Shown: positions 52,623-61,585 of the stretch, piece by piece | Numbering within the stretch: position 1 is the first letter of the stretch | Layout: each line of letters begins with the position of its first letter | From: Leptospira ryugenii | GTDB taxonomy: Bacteria; Spirochaetota; Leptospiria; Leptospirales; Leptospiraceae | Direction: 5' to 3' | Assembly: GCF_003114855.1 (NCBI RefSeq) | Contig: NZ_BFBB01000009.1 | Span: forward strand, 62,001-126,000 | Length of the DNA stretch: 64,000 bases | Translations under genes and position numbers: made by a program | Notes under the pieces: model-generated | The model's input: only the letters and a program-made list of their open reading frames with translations | Database searches by the model: none | Told to the model about the DNA's origin: nothing

Positions 52623-53529
52623 TTAACTTCTCCTTTAATTCATTAGCCAATTCCTTAAAATTTTTCAGCGTATTCTGATCAATTTTTGCGAGAGGAGTCA
52701 TCTTGGCTTGAGCCTGAGGAATCGATTCTCTCCGATGAATGACGGTTTCAAAAACTGGAAAATATTTTTTTATGCCTTCTGCCAAACCTGCTAAAGCCTT
52801 TTGAGATTCGTATTGATTTAATACTGCACCCAATAGTTTTAACCTTTGGTTTGCCTTTTTTTGGATTTTGGAAATTGTTTCGTACAAATCCTTTATCCCT
52901 TGTAAACTAAATGCTCTCGTTTGAATAGGAACTAAAACATAATCCGCTGCTATTAATGCATTCTCCAAAATCAATCCCAATGAGGGAGGACAGTCAATGA
53001 TGATATATTCATAGGACGATCTCACTGGCATTAGTGCCTCCGAGAGTAACTCAAAATCGTCCCTTTCGTAAGGAGTAGTTAAATTTGCCAATTCTAGACT
53101 CGAGGGTACGATATGAAAAGTGTCCGTAATCTCTTTAATGATTTTAGACAATTCCAAAGGTTTTCGTCCTCGATAAGATAAACAATCCATAATGGAAGGT
53201 CCGTCTTCCTTACTATACAACTGAGTTACGTTCGCTTGTGGATCCCAATCAACCAATAGAACCTTGCAATGCAAGGCCAAGGCTTCAGAGAGATAGAGAC
53301 TGATAGTAGTTTTCCCCTCCCCGCCCTTCTGATTTGAGATGGCAATTATAGTTGAATCAAACTCAGACTCTTCGGGAACATTAAAGTACTTCATGAGCAC
53401 TGAGCCTTTAAATCTACCTGATTTTATCCCAGGTATTTTAAGACTCTTAGCTCTTTCCAAAAACTCCCTTTCTTCGAGTTTTAAGATTTTGGATGCCTCG
53501 CTAGCACTATATTCTATTTGAGCTTCCAT
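52606..53529 (-). CDS. parA: ParA-type ATPase with N-terminal helix-turn-helix
   Basis: 307 residues. The first 50 residues form a MerR-like helix-turn-helix (YSASEASKILKLEEREFLER). They precede a ParA/Soj ATPase with deviant Walker A KGGEGKTTISLYL at about 70-82, DWDPQANVTQL and IIDCPPSLGLI. The N-terminal DNA-binding extension is more typical of plasmid-type ParA, which can repress its own operon. AGGAG is the ribosome binding site. It is the first of four genes, followed by parB (17-nt overlap). A parS-like palindrome lies 72 nt upstream. Confidence 0.93.
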   Translation of the reverse strand: MEAQIEYSASEASKILKLEEREFLERAKSLKIPGIKSGRFKGSVLMKYFNVPEESEFDSTIIAISNQKGGEGKTTISLYLSEALALHCKVLLVDWDPQANVTQLYSKEDGPSIMDCLSYRGRKPLELSKIIKEITDTFHIVPSSLELANLTTPYERDDFELLSEALMPVRSSYEYIIIDCPPSLGLILENALIAADYVLVPIQTRAFSLQGIKDLYETISKIQKKANQRLKLLGAVLNQYESQKALAGLAEGIKKYFPVFETVIHRRESIPQAQAKMTPLAKIDQNTLKNFKELANELKEKLNVQKK

Positions 53530-53600
53530 GTTCGTTCTCCTAAGAAAAAAAAATTCTCAATGCCTTGTCAATTTAATTATGTCTCATCTCAATGACACTA

Positions 53601-53619
53601 GGGTGAAATCATTTCACCC
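53601..53619. promoter_or_regulatory. candidate parS site 2, upstream of parA
   Basis: GGGTGAAA and TTTCACCC flank the centre TCA. The 20-mer 53601-53620 differs from site 1 at one base only. It lies in the 139-bp gap between parA and the divergent barrel gene. It could be a ParB loading site, a ParA operator, or both. Confidence 0.55.
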
Positions 53620-53668
53620 CTAAAATTGTGGTCGCCTACCCTATTTAAAGTGTCTAATCGGTGTAATA

Positions 53669-54694
53669 ATGGTCCTGAAAAAACATAAGATAATATTCAT
53701 TGTTTTGCTCTTGTCTCTATCCCAATCATCCTATTCGGAGGTAATCTGGGGTCCAAGCCTTGGCAGAAGCGGTGGAGAATATGTATTTGAAACGGGAAAT
53801 CGATTCCCAAATCTCTCGGGTATCCGCGGAGGATCTCGAATATCTTTCACCCGAGATTATACACAGTTCGGATTTAACGTCGGATATTTTGAAAAAAATT
53901 GGGAAGTTAGGACAAAGGCATTAACTTCAGGATGGAATCAAACCTCCGGAACTGCCAGAGATGAAGACTTCATAATGGGATCCACCTCCCAGGAACAGAC
54001 TACACAAATAGCTACTCGAGAATGGGCATACTATGATTCGGCCCATGTTTTTTCTGGAACACGGAATTTCGCTGACGGGATCGGCAAGTCCACCCTAAGG
54101 CATGATTCAATAGAATTGTTCGGTCGAAATTATTTTCAGGACGCAAGCCCAGATTATTGGAAACAAGGTAGTGGTTTCTTTTTAAGCAGTGGTTTTCGAT
54201 ATTCCTATTTTAAATATATTTTTTACGATGTAAATCAGTTCATTGACTCTCGTCCAGTCTTCTATGGACCCATAGGAATCGGCCTATCCATGTCAAATGA
54301 CCTATACGAATTTTTTATGGGTGGCGGGTATCGATATTCGGGAGATGGCTATTATTTTGATTTCAGCTTTCAGCCCTCGATTGGAAGAGTTAAGGCAAGG
54401 GATTTTCATTACCAGAGATCCATTAATTTCCTTTCCGACAACATAGGCTTTGGCTGGCAGTCGACAATCGAGGCAGGTTATCTCTTGAACGATAGTTGGC
54501 TGACATACTTAAAATTGGAGCATAGACGGTTTTTTAGTGAAGGAAGTTTCAAGGCAAGAGGAGGTTTGACTAGAGAAGATATTCTCGCCAATGTATCTGG
54601 CGGTTTCAAATCTCACATAAATATCAAAGACTTCAATGTGGAGTTAGGTGTGTTAAACAAAGTTAACTGGAATGCGCCAAAAGAAACAGATTAA
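53669..54694 (+). CDS. outer membrane beta-barrel protein, omptin-like
   Basis: 341 residues with a signal peptide ending near SSYS. The rest is strand-rich. The sequence shows GW-N7-DED at about residue 88-100 (Asp98, Asp100) and KARDFHY at about 243-248 (Asp245, His247), which look like the two Asp-x-Asp and Asp-x-His catalytic pairs of omptins. The similar length and repeated Tyr/Phe/Gly pattern also fit. I consider omptin membership plausible but not proven; a general porin is the alternative. It heads a group with YgjP, LMW phosphatase and ndh, and overlaps the next gene by 23 nt. Confidence 0.6.
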   Translation: MVLKKHKIIFIVLLLSLSQSSYSEVIWGPSLGRSGGEYVFETGNRFPNLSGIRGGSRISFTRDYTQFGFNVGYFEKNWEVRTKALTSGWNQTSGTARDEDFIMGSTSQEQTTQIATREWAYYDSAHVFSGTRNFADGIGKSTLRHDSIELFGRNYFQDASPDYWKQGSGFFLSSGFRYSYFKYIFYDVNQFIDSRPVFYGPIGIGLSMSNDLYEFFMGGGYRYSGDGYYFDFSFQPSIGRVKARDFHYQRSINFLSDNIGFGWQSTIEAGYLLNDSWLTYLKLEHRRFFSEGSFKARGGLTREDILANVSGGFKSHINIKDFNVELGVLNKVNWNAPKETD

Positions 54695-55406
54695 AGTGAC
54701 AAATTACCAAACACTAATGTATCCTGATCTTGGTTACCCTTATGAATTGCGAAAAAGTAGAGGGAAAAGTATAAGTCTTACGATATACCCAAACAACTTT
54801 ATTATTTTAAGAATTCCAAATAGAATGCCAAAAAACCAGGTGATTGAATTCTTACAGGAGAGAAAGTCTTGGGTACAAGCAAAATTCCAAGATAACAAAA
54901 AACACAATCCTAAGAGAGCAGAATTTAAAGATGGAGATTTAATACCTATTTTTGGGAAATTAAGGCAAGTAATACATACAAAAAATCAAGAAACAAAATT
55001 AAGCAATACCATACTCTACCTGAATATTAAAGGAATCAAATCAGAATCAGGTTTTAGAACTAGAGCCTTGTCATTTCTGAAGAATGAGCTTTTACAAATA
55101 GCCAGTCCCATTTTAACCGATGCTCTCAAACAAATTGGTACTAAAAACTACGATTTAAAGATTAGAAAAATGAGAACCCTTTGGGGAAGCTGTAGCTCTA
55201 ATCACCAAATCTCTTTAAATCTTGGGCTAATTTTCTGCCCGATGGAAGTCATAAAGTATGTCATCGTTCACGAAGCAACACATACAAAAGTATTCAATCA
55301 TTCGACAGCGTTCTGGCATTTATTGTCTGCACTAGATAAAAATTTTATGAAATCAGAAAAATGGCTTAAAGCAGATCGATCAAAAACACTTTGCTATCTA
55401 CTGTGA
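54672..55406 (+). CDS. YgjP/M48-type zinc metallopeptidase (DUF45)
   Basis: 244 residues as drawn. The C-terminal half carries the zinc site HEATHTKVFNHS near residue 200, preceded by MRTLWGSCSSNHQISLN. These are the two hallmarks of the WLM/DUF45 (PF01863) metallopeptidases. The N-terminal part (MPKNQVIEFLQERKSWVQAK) is the usual helical cap. Starts at ATG 54672 or GTG 54696 are both possible. The ATG gives a 23-nt overlap with the barrel gene. The function of such proteins is not settled, although protease activity is expected. No signal peptide. Confidence 0.85.
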   Translation: MRQKKQIKVTNYQTLMYPDLGYPYELRKSRGKSISLTIYPNNFIILRIPNRMPKNQVIEFLQERKSWVQAKFQDNKKHNPKRAEFKDGDLIPIFGKLRQVIHTKNQETKLSNTILYLNIKGIKSESGFRTRALSFLKNELLQIASPILTDALKQIGTKNYDLKIRKMRTLWGSCSSNHQISLNLGLIFCPMEVIKYVIVHEATHTKVFNHSTAFWHLLSALDKNFMKSEKWLKADRSKTLCYLL

Positions 55407-55900
55407 ATAAAATCAAAATTTTATTTGTTTGTTTAGGCAATATCTGCCGATCACCTGCCGCCGAAGCAAGTTTTACAAACTTAGTGAAAGATTGCGGTCT
55501 CAGCAATTTTTTTGAGATAGATTCTTGCGGTACTTCTGGCTATCACGACGGAGAACTTGCAGACCCAAGAACTAGACTGGCAGCCAAAAAAAGAAATAAA
55601 GAAATTACACATCGATCGCGAAAATTCCTCCAAAGAGATTTGGAAATCTTTGACTATATCCTTGCGATGGACAAATCAAATTATGCATATCTATTGAAAT
55701 CTGTTAGTTCAGATACAATATTAAATAAAATATTTTTATTCAGATCATTTGATAAATCTGATGAATACCAGGAAGTTCCTGATCCTTATTATGGAACCAC
55801 AAAGGATTTTGATGAAGTTCAATTGATCGTGGAAAAAGCTTCTTTTTGTTTTCTTGAGTTCTTGAAAGAAAAATATCCCTATCTAAGGCAGAGTATATGA
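55403..55900 (+). CDS. low molecular weight protein-tyrosine phosphatase
   Basis: 165 residues from the GTG at 55403, which overlaps the preceding stop (GTGA). The frame reaches four codons further upstream, but this start matches the family. The active site loop is CLGNICRSPAAEA (C-x5-R), and the catalytic Asp is in PDPYYGTTKDF near residue 130. It dephosphorylates tyrosine (or related phospho-groups) in cytoplasmic regulatory proteins. The 3' end overlaps ndh (ATGA), so the two are cotranscribed. Confidence 0.92.
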   Translation: MNKIKILFVCLGNICRSPAAEASFTNLVKDCGLSNFFEIDSCGTSGYHDGELADPRTRLAAKKRNKEITHRSRKFLQRDLEIFDYILAMDKSNYAYLLKSVSSDTILNKIFLFRSFDKSDEYQEVPDPYYGTTKDFDEVQLIVEKASFCFLEFLKEKYPYLRQSI

Positions 55901-57153
55901 CATCCAAGAAAAAGGTTATCGTAATCGGCGTCGGTTTCGGCGGCCTACAAGTTATCAAAACTTTGGGCAATGATCCAAACTTTGAAGTAATTGGAATAGA
56001 TCGAACAAATCACCATCTTTTCCAGCCCTTATTATACCAAGTAGCAACGGCAGTTCTTTCTCCTGCCGATATAGCAATACCAACTAGATCGATAACCACA
56101 GATTATAAGAATGTTAAAATATTCATGGCAAAAGTTGAGCATATAAACTTCGACTCAAAAACCATTTCCTTCTCTGGGCGAGAGGAAACTTTCGATTACC
56201 TTGTGATCGCAACAGGCGCTCAAACGAGTTACTTTGGAAATGCAGATTGGCAAAAATACACTTACGGACTAAAAAATTTGAAAGATGCTTTAAATCTTCG
56301 GCGAAGAATTCTGATGTCTTTTGAAGAAGCTGAGCTATCAGGGAATATAGATGTCGCAAAACGTTTATTAAACTATGTAATTATTGGTGGAGGACCAACA
56401 GGAGTGGAGCTTGCAGGATCGATTGCTGAGCTGTCAAGATATAGTATGCGGAGAGATTTCCGATTGATCGATCCTGCAATGACAAAAGTTACTTTAATTG
56501 AAGCAGGACCAAGATTACTTTCAAATTTTGCTACAAGTTTGAGCGATTTTACAAAGAAAAGCCTTGAGGATAGGGGAGTAGAGGTTCTAGTAAATTCTCC
56601 TGTCCAATCTATTGATGAAAAAGGTCTAGATCTAAAGGATAGAAGGATAAATACACAAACCATCATTTGGGCTGCCGGGGTTGAGGCATCTTCGTTTTCA
56701 CAAAGTCTATCTTTTGAAAAGGATAAAACTGGACGTATCATTGTAGATGAATATTGCCGTGTAAAAAACCAGAAAGATATCTTTGCAATAGGAGATACTG
56801 CAAATTTTTCGTATCAATTGAATCGCCCATTGCCAGGGGTTTCACCTGTTGCTATGCAACAGGGTAGATATGTCGGCCACTATCTCCGACAACAATCAAG
56901 ACCTTCATTACTGAAACCTTTCCAATACTTTGATAAGGGCAATATGGCTACGATTGGTAAAAACGATGCGATTGCAGAAATAGGAAAGTTAAAGCTGAAA
57001 GGATTTATTGGTTGGATAGGTTGGTTGTTTGTACACCTTGTTTACCAAGTTGGGTTTAAAAATAAGGTTAGCACCTTAATCAGTTGGATTTGGAGTTACG
57101 TAACTGTTAGAAGAGGTGCTAGACTCATACAAGAAGATATTTCAAACACCTAA
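55897..57153 (+). CDS. ndh: type II NADH:quinone oxidoreductase
   Basis: 418 residues. The FAD motif IVIGVGFGGLQVIKTL is at the N-terminus (GxGxxG). The NADH motif is VIIGGGPTGVELAGSI at about 160-178, and DIFAIGDTANF near 290 is the second FAD contact. The C-terminal hydrophobic and basic segment (GFIGWIGWLFVHLVYQVGFK) anchors it to the membrane. It passes electrons from NADH to quinone without pumping protons, feeding the cbb3 oxidase by way of other carriers. It is the last gene of the four-gene group with the LMW phosphatase and converges on a small lipoprotein gene. Confidence 0.94.
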   Translation: MTSKKKVIVIGVGFGGLQVIKTLGNDPNFEVIGIDRTNHHLFQPLLYQVATAVLSPADIAIPTRSITTDYKNVKIFMAKVEHINFDSKTISFSGREETFDYLVIATGAQTSYFGNADWQKYTYGLKNLKDALNLRRRILMSFEEAELSGNIDVAKRLLNYVIIGGGPTGVELAGSIAELSRYSMRRDFRLIDPAMTKVTLIEAGPRLLSNFATSLSDFTKKSLEDRGVEVLVNSPVQSIDEKGLDLKDRRINTQTIIWAAGVEASSFSQSLSFEKDKTGRIIVDEYCRVKNQKDIFAIGDTANFSYQLNRPLPGVSPVAMQQGRYVGHYLRQQSRPSLLKPFQYFDKGNMATIGKNDAIAEIGKLKLKGFIGWIGWLFVHLVYQVGFKNKVSTLISWIWSYVTVRRGARLIQEDISNT

Positions 57154-57398
57154 TTAGATCTTAGATTGTATCGGTTTTTCTCTGCTTCCGAATTGCATTG
57201 TTGGTTTGTATATTCAATATTGATAGCAAAGATAGTGCCTGCTCTTGCCCTATCTGAGTCAGTCGAAAATCGGTCTAGTAGGGGCAATATATATTGATAG
57301 GCGAAGGCTCTTTGTTTTTTACATTCTTCTTTGATCTGGTCTTCTCTTGAGAGATTACAATGCATCAATAGCATGAAGAGAAGGAAAGATACTTTCAT
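57150..57398 (-). CDS. small lipoprotein
   Basis: 82 residues. MKVSFLLFMLLMHC gives a short signal with a lipobox-like LLMHC (Cys14). The mature part has two cysteines near the middle and end and is Arg/Glu-rich (QCNSEAEKNRYNL). Its start overlaps the stop of the next upstream gene by 4 nt (ATGA). No family recognised. It converges on ndh with a 4-nt overlap. Confidence 0.55.
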   Translation of the reverse strand: MKVSFLLFMLLMHCNLSREDQIKEECKKQRAFAYQYILPLLDRFSTDSDRARAGTIFAINIEYTNQQCNSEAEKNRYNLRSN

Positions 57399-57820
57399 TC
57401 TTCTTCTAGTATTTTTTTCAACTCAGAAAAAAGAGCAACATCTTGTGAATCGAGTTCGGCTAATGTAGGTTCTACCACATTAAGATCAGCTTTCGCCTTA
57501 TCAAATTGGCCTTTTTTGTATTCTGGCTTGTGAGTTACTTTAAGTGCGATCTCCCCTTTATATCCTGTGTCACCCTTTGCCTCTCGAATAAGGGAATTTG
57601 CTCGCTTTAAATGAACTCTTGCTTTATTTTTTACACCGTCCTTTGCCTCAAACAATGCAATCGCTTTATTATAAAAACTAATCTTTTTTCTGTGGATATC
57701 TGTTTTTTCAGCCATTGCGCTACAGTCCGAAAAGGTCTTACAAGCTTTATTGATCGAATCCTCTTGCGAGTACAAATTAAGGGTGAACGTTAATGATATA
57801 ATGATCCAAATCCATCTCAT
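57395..57820 (-). CDS. small exported protein with TPR-like helices
   Basis: 141 residues from the ATG at 57820, giving a signal peptide MRWIWIIISLTFTLNLYSQ. The frame is open 13 codons upstream, but that start would add a cytoplasmic-type extension. The mature protein is helical and repetitive (IHRKKISFYNKAIALFEAKDG, KKGQFDKAKADLNVVEPTL), like one or two TPR units. Two Cys (KACKTFSDCSAM) are near the mature N-terminus. It is cotranscribed with the small lipoprotein. Function unknown. Confidence 0.6.
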   Translation of the reverse strand: MRWIWIIISLTFTLNLYSQEDSINKACKTFSDCSAMAEKTDIHRKKISFYNKAIALFEAKDGVKNKARVHLKRANSLIREAKGDTGYKGEIALKVTHKPEYKKGQFDKAKADLNVVEPTLAELDSQDVALFSELKKILEEE

Positions 57821-57901
57821 ACAAGAAGTGGATACAAAAGGATCGGCAAATTCAATCATTTATTTGTTTTACTTTTGATTTGGAATAGTAAGTCTTAACG
57901 T

Positions 57902-58762
57902 ATGGAACCGATTTCCATCAAGACAAAATTCCACAACATTGAAGGTTGGGAGACTGGTAATCCGCAGGGAAAGACCATTCTCGCATTCCATGGATGGCTA
58001 GACAATGCGAATACTTTTCTACCCCTTGCGGAACACTTCCCAGACTATCGCTTTATCTCTTTGGATTTCCCTGGACATGGTAAATCCTCCCACAAACCTG
58101 ATGGAACGATTTACCATTTCGTTGAATATGCTTTAGAAATTATCGCGGTATCTCAAGTTTTAGGCCTAAAAGATTTTATTTTATTGGGGCACTCGATGGG
58201 GGCCGCCATTTGTACGTTAGTTGCCGGGCTGGAAGTATTGGAATTAAGTCATTTGGTTCTAATTGAAGCATTAGGTCCTATGACTTCTGAGCCAAAAAAA
58301 GCTCCCGAAATTATGAAAGAAGCGATCTCTCAAATTTTACATCCAAGAGGAAAGAAGGAAACATATTTTCCTGATTGGGATTCCGCCATTGCAATCCGAA
58401 TGAGGGCAGGAGATATGAAAAAAGAATCTGTTGAAATTCTAATGGATAGAGGATTAGAGAAGGGGCCGAAGGGATTACGACCTAGGAGAGATTTAAGACT
58501 GCATTACAATTCCCTGATACGATTGACAGAAGAGCATGTCATCTCTTTTTGCAAAAACATCCAATGCCCAACTCTCCTGTTACTGGGGAAGCAATCCATG
58601 TACCCAATCTCTCAAATTTTTGAAGAAAGAAAAAATGCAATACGAAACTTTAAAGAAGTCTTATTAGAAGGTGGTCACCATCTTCACCTAGATGACCCAG
58701 AACCCATAGCAAACGAAATGAAAAAATTTTTAAGTGAAAGCTCAAATGTCCGAGAACAATAG
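57902..58762 (+). CDS. alpha/beta hydrolase
   Basis: 286 residues. The nucleophile elbow is LLGHSMGAAICTL (Ser near residue 100), the oxyanion region is LAFHGWLDNANTF, and the catalytic His is in EGGHHLHLDDPEP near residue 263. SLDFPGHGKSS is a usual early motif. It is an esterase or hydrolase of unknown substrate, probably cytoplasmic. The next gene overlaps its 3' end by a few codons and encodes a thioesterase-like protein, so the two may share substrates such as acyl thioesters. Confidence 0.9.
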   Translation: MEPISIKTKFHNIEGWETGNPQGKTILAFHGWLDNANTFLPLAEHFPDYRFISLDFPGHGKSSHKPDGTIYHFVEYALEIIAVSQVLGLKDFILLGHSMGAAICTLVAGLEVLELSHLVLIEALGPMTSEPKKAPEIMKEAISQILHPRGKKETYFPDWDSAIAIRMRAGDMKKESVEILMDRGLEKGPKGLRPRRDLRLHYNSLIRLTEEHVISFCKNIQCPTLLLLGKQSMYPISQIFEERKNAIRNFKEVLLEGGHHLHLDDPEPIANEMKKFLSESSNVREQ

Positions 58763-59288
58763 GAAGCCATCCATTCATGGCTATGAAATTCACCATTCAA
58801 CCTGTTATGGGTGTGGTAAGGAAAACCAAATTGGTTTGAATGCGGATTTTACATTCGATGAAGAATCAGGTGAGGTAAAGTTTAACTATCTTTTTAAACA
58901 AATGTTCAATGGAGCACCAAATTTTGTGCATGGTGGTATTCTTTCAACACTATTAGACGAATCAATGGGGGCGCTCTGTTTTCATTTGGGTTATATCGTA
59001 ATGACAGATACCATGGGATTTAAATTCCATAAAGCAACGCCTGTAGAGAGAGAGCTGTTTATAAGGGCCTGGCCGATCAAAAAAGAGAAACGGAAAGTTT
59101 TTCTGGAATGTGAGATCAAATCATTAGATGGGTCAATCCTGTATGTAAAAGGGGAGGGGGCATTCCACATCCTACCACCGCGTTTTTTTTCAGAGAAACT
59201 AACTGGAGAAAAAAACTCAGTTGCTTTGGATTTACTTAATATTAATAAATTACATCGAGCTCATTTATTTGAAAGGATAGGTTCATGA
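58746..59288 (+). CDS. PaaI/4HBT-like hot-dog thioesterase
   Basis: About 180 residues. The hot-dog helix motif is GAPNFVHGGILSTLLDESMG near residues 58-78, with the HGG and Asp/Glu typical of the PaaI/4HBT families. An N-terminal CYGCGKENQIGL suggests a zinc-ribbon-like start, common in thioesterase domain proteins of this type. It should hydrolyse acyl-CoA or aryl-CoA thioesters. ATG at 58746 was chosen; a GTG four codons earlier is possible. It overlaps the hydrolase by 17 nt and the lipoprotein by 4 nt. Confidence 0.85.
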   Translation: MSENNRKPSIHGYEIHHSTCYGCGKENQIGLNADFTFDEESGEVKFNYLFKQMFNGAPNFVHGGILSTLLDESMGALCFHLGYIVMTDTMGFKFHKATPVERELFIRAWPIKKEKRKVFLECEIKSLDGSILYVKGEGAFHILPPRFFSEKLTGEKNSVALDLLNINKLHRAHLFERIGS

Positions 59289-60610
59289 TCCAAAAAATTC
59301 TACTAACAATCACCATCATTTCTCTACATGCTTGTGCATCCTTGTCTCAAACAGATTCAAGTGAAAACGTCGAAGAGTTTGAGTTACAATTCAAGGATGG
59401 CAAATTCATTCGGACGGAAAGGTTTAAAAACTCTGGAGGAATCAGGGCAAAGGGTGAAGTAAAGGCAGAGTGTGGTGGGGCAAAATGTACGCCTGCACAG
59501 GCAGAAAAATTTGCACCTGCAAAAATTAAGTCTCTCGTGAAACACGGGGCATGGGAAGAATACTTACAATTTGAACAAGAAGGCTCCACTCCAGAGAACA
59601 AAAAATTCAAATCTATTTTGGACTCATATGGCGAATTTTTAGATGGGAAAAAAGTAGGTATATGGAAAAAACCTGATCCAGATTCACCAAACAGAACGTT
59701 AGCGGAAGTTCCTTGGGTCGATGGCAAAAAAGAAGGTGTAGCAAAATCTTACGACAAATCTGGCAATTTGATCAGCGAGACCGAGTTTAGTGATGACAAA
59801 CGCAACGGCAGATACTGGAAAAAAACTACAAAGGGAGAATGGCTCGAAAAAGGAACCTATAAAGATAATGAAGAAGAAGGGGAGTGGACCTTTTACTTCA
59901 CAGGCATAGATGGAAATGGTGTAAAGACAGTTGTTAGCTTCCAAAAAGGCCAAAAACAAGGTAGCGAAACCAATTATTACAAAGACGGAAAGATCGAGTC
60001 GCAAGGGAATTACCAAAATGGCGCGCGTTCTGGACAATGGAAATTGTATGGCGGACTTGGGAATTTATTGGCGGAAGGGCCGTATTCGGCTAAAGAAGGT
60101 GTCAGTGCTGATGCTGAAATTAAACATGAACGCACTGGAATCTGGAAAGAATACTATGCAAATGGTGCTTTGTTTGGAACAGGACAGAGAAAACACACTC
60201 GTACGGGTAATTGGAAATTTTACTATAACAATGGACAGGTGGCTTATGATGGAATCATGGCCAACGAAAGTATGTTTGAATCCGCAAAGATTTTTGATCG
60301 AGAGGGAAAGATACTCGGTGATGGAAAACTTTTTTTCTCTCTAATAAAGATTGATGAAACTTCAGGCGATTTGAAATTAAATTATAAACCTAGCATACCC
60401 TTCATTTACTTTTATCCATCAGGTAAAAAAAGAATGGTAATTCGAGATAAGGACGATGCCACTGAGTTTTCAGAAAATGGAAAAGAATTAGGAAAGGGTC
60501 CTGTTGACCCCTCTGGTAGGAAGATGGGCTGTTGGATCATCGAAGGAAAAAAAGAATACTATATGTTGGATGCACCTAAACCTAAATTAACTGCAACACA
60601 ATGTCAATAG
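59285..60610 (+). CDS. MORN/YwqK-type repeat lipoprotein
   Basis: 441 residues. The signal ends in LHAC (Cys17). The rest contains at least seven repeats of the G-x-W-x-x-Y-x-x-G type (SGQWKLYGGLGNLLAEGPY, RTGNWKFYYNNGQVAYDG), as in MORN and YwqK repeat proteins, which form extended beta structures. Such proteins bind lipid or other proteins in the envelope, but roles vary. It overlaps the thioesterase gene by 4 nt and the MoxR gene by 10 nt, so it may belong to the Bat transcript. Function unknown. Confidence 0.85.
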   Translation: MIQKILLTITIISLHACASLSQTDSSENVEEFELQFKDGKFIRTERFKNSGGIRAKGEVKAECGGAKCTPAQAEKFAPAKIKSLVKHGAWEEYLQFEQEGSTPENKKFKSILDSYGEFLDGKKVGIWKKPDPDSPNRTLAEVPWVDGKKEGVAKSYDKSGNLISETEFSDDKRNGRYWKKTTKGEWLEKGTYKDNEEEGEWTFYFTGIDGNGVKTVVSFQKGQKQGSETNYYKDGKIESQGNYQNGARSGQWKLYGGLGNLLAEGPYSAKEGVSADAEIKHERTGIWKEYYANGALFGTGQRKHTRTGNWKFYYNNGQVAYDGIMANESMFESAKIFDREGKILGDGKLFFSLIKIDETSGDLKLNYKPSIPFIYFYPSGKKRMVIRDKDDATEFSENGKELGKGPVDPSGRKMGCWIIEGKKEYYMLDAPKPKLTATQCQ

Positions 60611-61581
60611 AACAAAATAAGATTTCACAATCTCAATCTATTATTCAAAAAGTCAAAGGCGAGCTGGCCCAAAGTATCGCCGGCATGTCTACTGTCATAG
60701 ATCCACTTTTGATTGGTTTGGTGGCGAGAGGCCATGTGCTTTTGGAAGGTATGCCTGGTTTAGCTAAAACTCTATTGGCAAAACGCTTGGCTAGTTGTGT
60801 AGATGCCAAGTTCAAGAGAGTCCAGTTCACACCCGATTTATTGCCGGCCGATCTCACTGGAACAAATATTTTTAACCCAAAAACTACAAATTTTGAGATC
60901 AGAAAAGGCCCAATCTTTACCAACGTATTGTTAGCGGACGAAATCAATCGAGCTCCAGCCAAAGTACAATCAGCCTTACTGCAGTGTATGGAAGAACGGC
61001 AAGTGAGCATTGGAGACCAAACATTTACTCTGGAAGATCCGTTTTTTGTAATGGCCACACAAAATCCTATTGAACAAGACGGTACCTACCCATTACCAGA
61101 GGCTCAGCTAGATCGATTTTTGTTCAAAATTCAAGTACCTTATCCCAAAGAAGAAGAGGAGCTACGGATCTTAAATTTGCATGGTAGAGTTGGCTCTCTA
61201 AATGAAACATCCAAACCCGTCATTCACATAAACGAGTTAACAGAAATATCCGAGACCTCAAACAAGGTATTTATTGACGAGAAGCTTTCCCAGTACATCG
61301 TTCGATTGATTCGAAATACCCGCCCCGAGGACACATCTGACTCAGACTTAAAATCGTATATTAAGTTTGGCGCAAGTCCAAGAGCAAGTTTATCTCTATT
61401 GAGAGTTTCACGCATTTCAGCAATCTTTGAAGGTCGCGATTTTGTAATCCCTGAAGACATCATTCGTTTTTTTCCAATCATTGTTGGGCATAGAATGCAG
61501 CTTTCACTAGATGCAATTACGGAAGATGTTCAAATAGATTCCATTCTAAAAAGAGTTTTGAGTATTACTGAAGTTCCTTAA
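60601..61581 (+). CDS. moxR: MoxR family AAA+ ATPase
   Basis: 326 residues. Walker A is LLEGMPGLAKTLLAK near residue 50, Walker B is NVLLADEINRAPAKV near 108, and the sensor region has ATQNPIEQDGTYPLPEAQLDRF. It belongs to the MoxR chaperone family that works with VWA-domain proteins. It starts the MoxR-DUF58-DUF4381-type-BatA set, the usual Bat operon order, which in Leptospira has been linked to cell stress tolerance. The start ATG overlaps the MORN lipoprotein stop by 10 nt. Confidence 0.94.
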   Translation: MSIEQNKISQSQSIIQKVKGELAQSIAGMSTVIDPLLIGLVARGHVLLEGMPGLAKTLLAKRLASCVDAKFKRVQFTPDLLPADLTGTNIFNPKTTNFEIRKGPIFTNVLLADEINRAPAKVQSALLQCMEERQVSIGDQTFTLEDPFFVMATQNPIEQDGTYPLPEAQLDRFLFKIQVPYPKEEEELRILNLHGRVGSLNETSKPVIHINELTEISETSNKVFIDEKLSQYIVRLIRNTRPEDTSDSDLKSYIKFGASPRASLSLLRVSRISAIFEGRDFVIPEDIIRFFPIIVGHRMQLSLDAITEDVQIDSILKRVLSITEVP

Positions 61582-61585
61582 ACAT

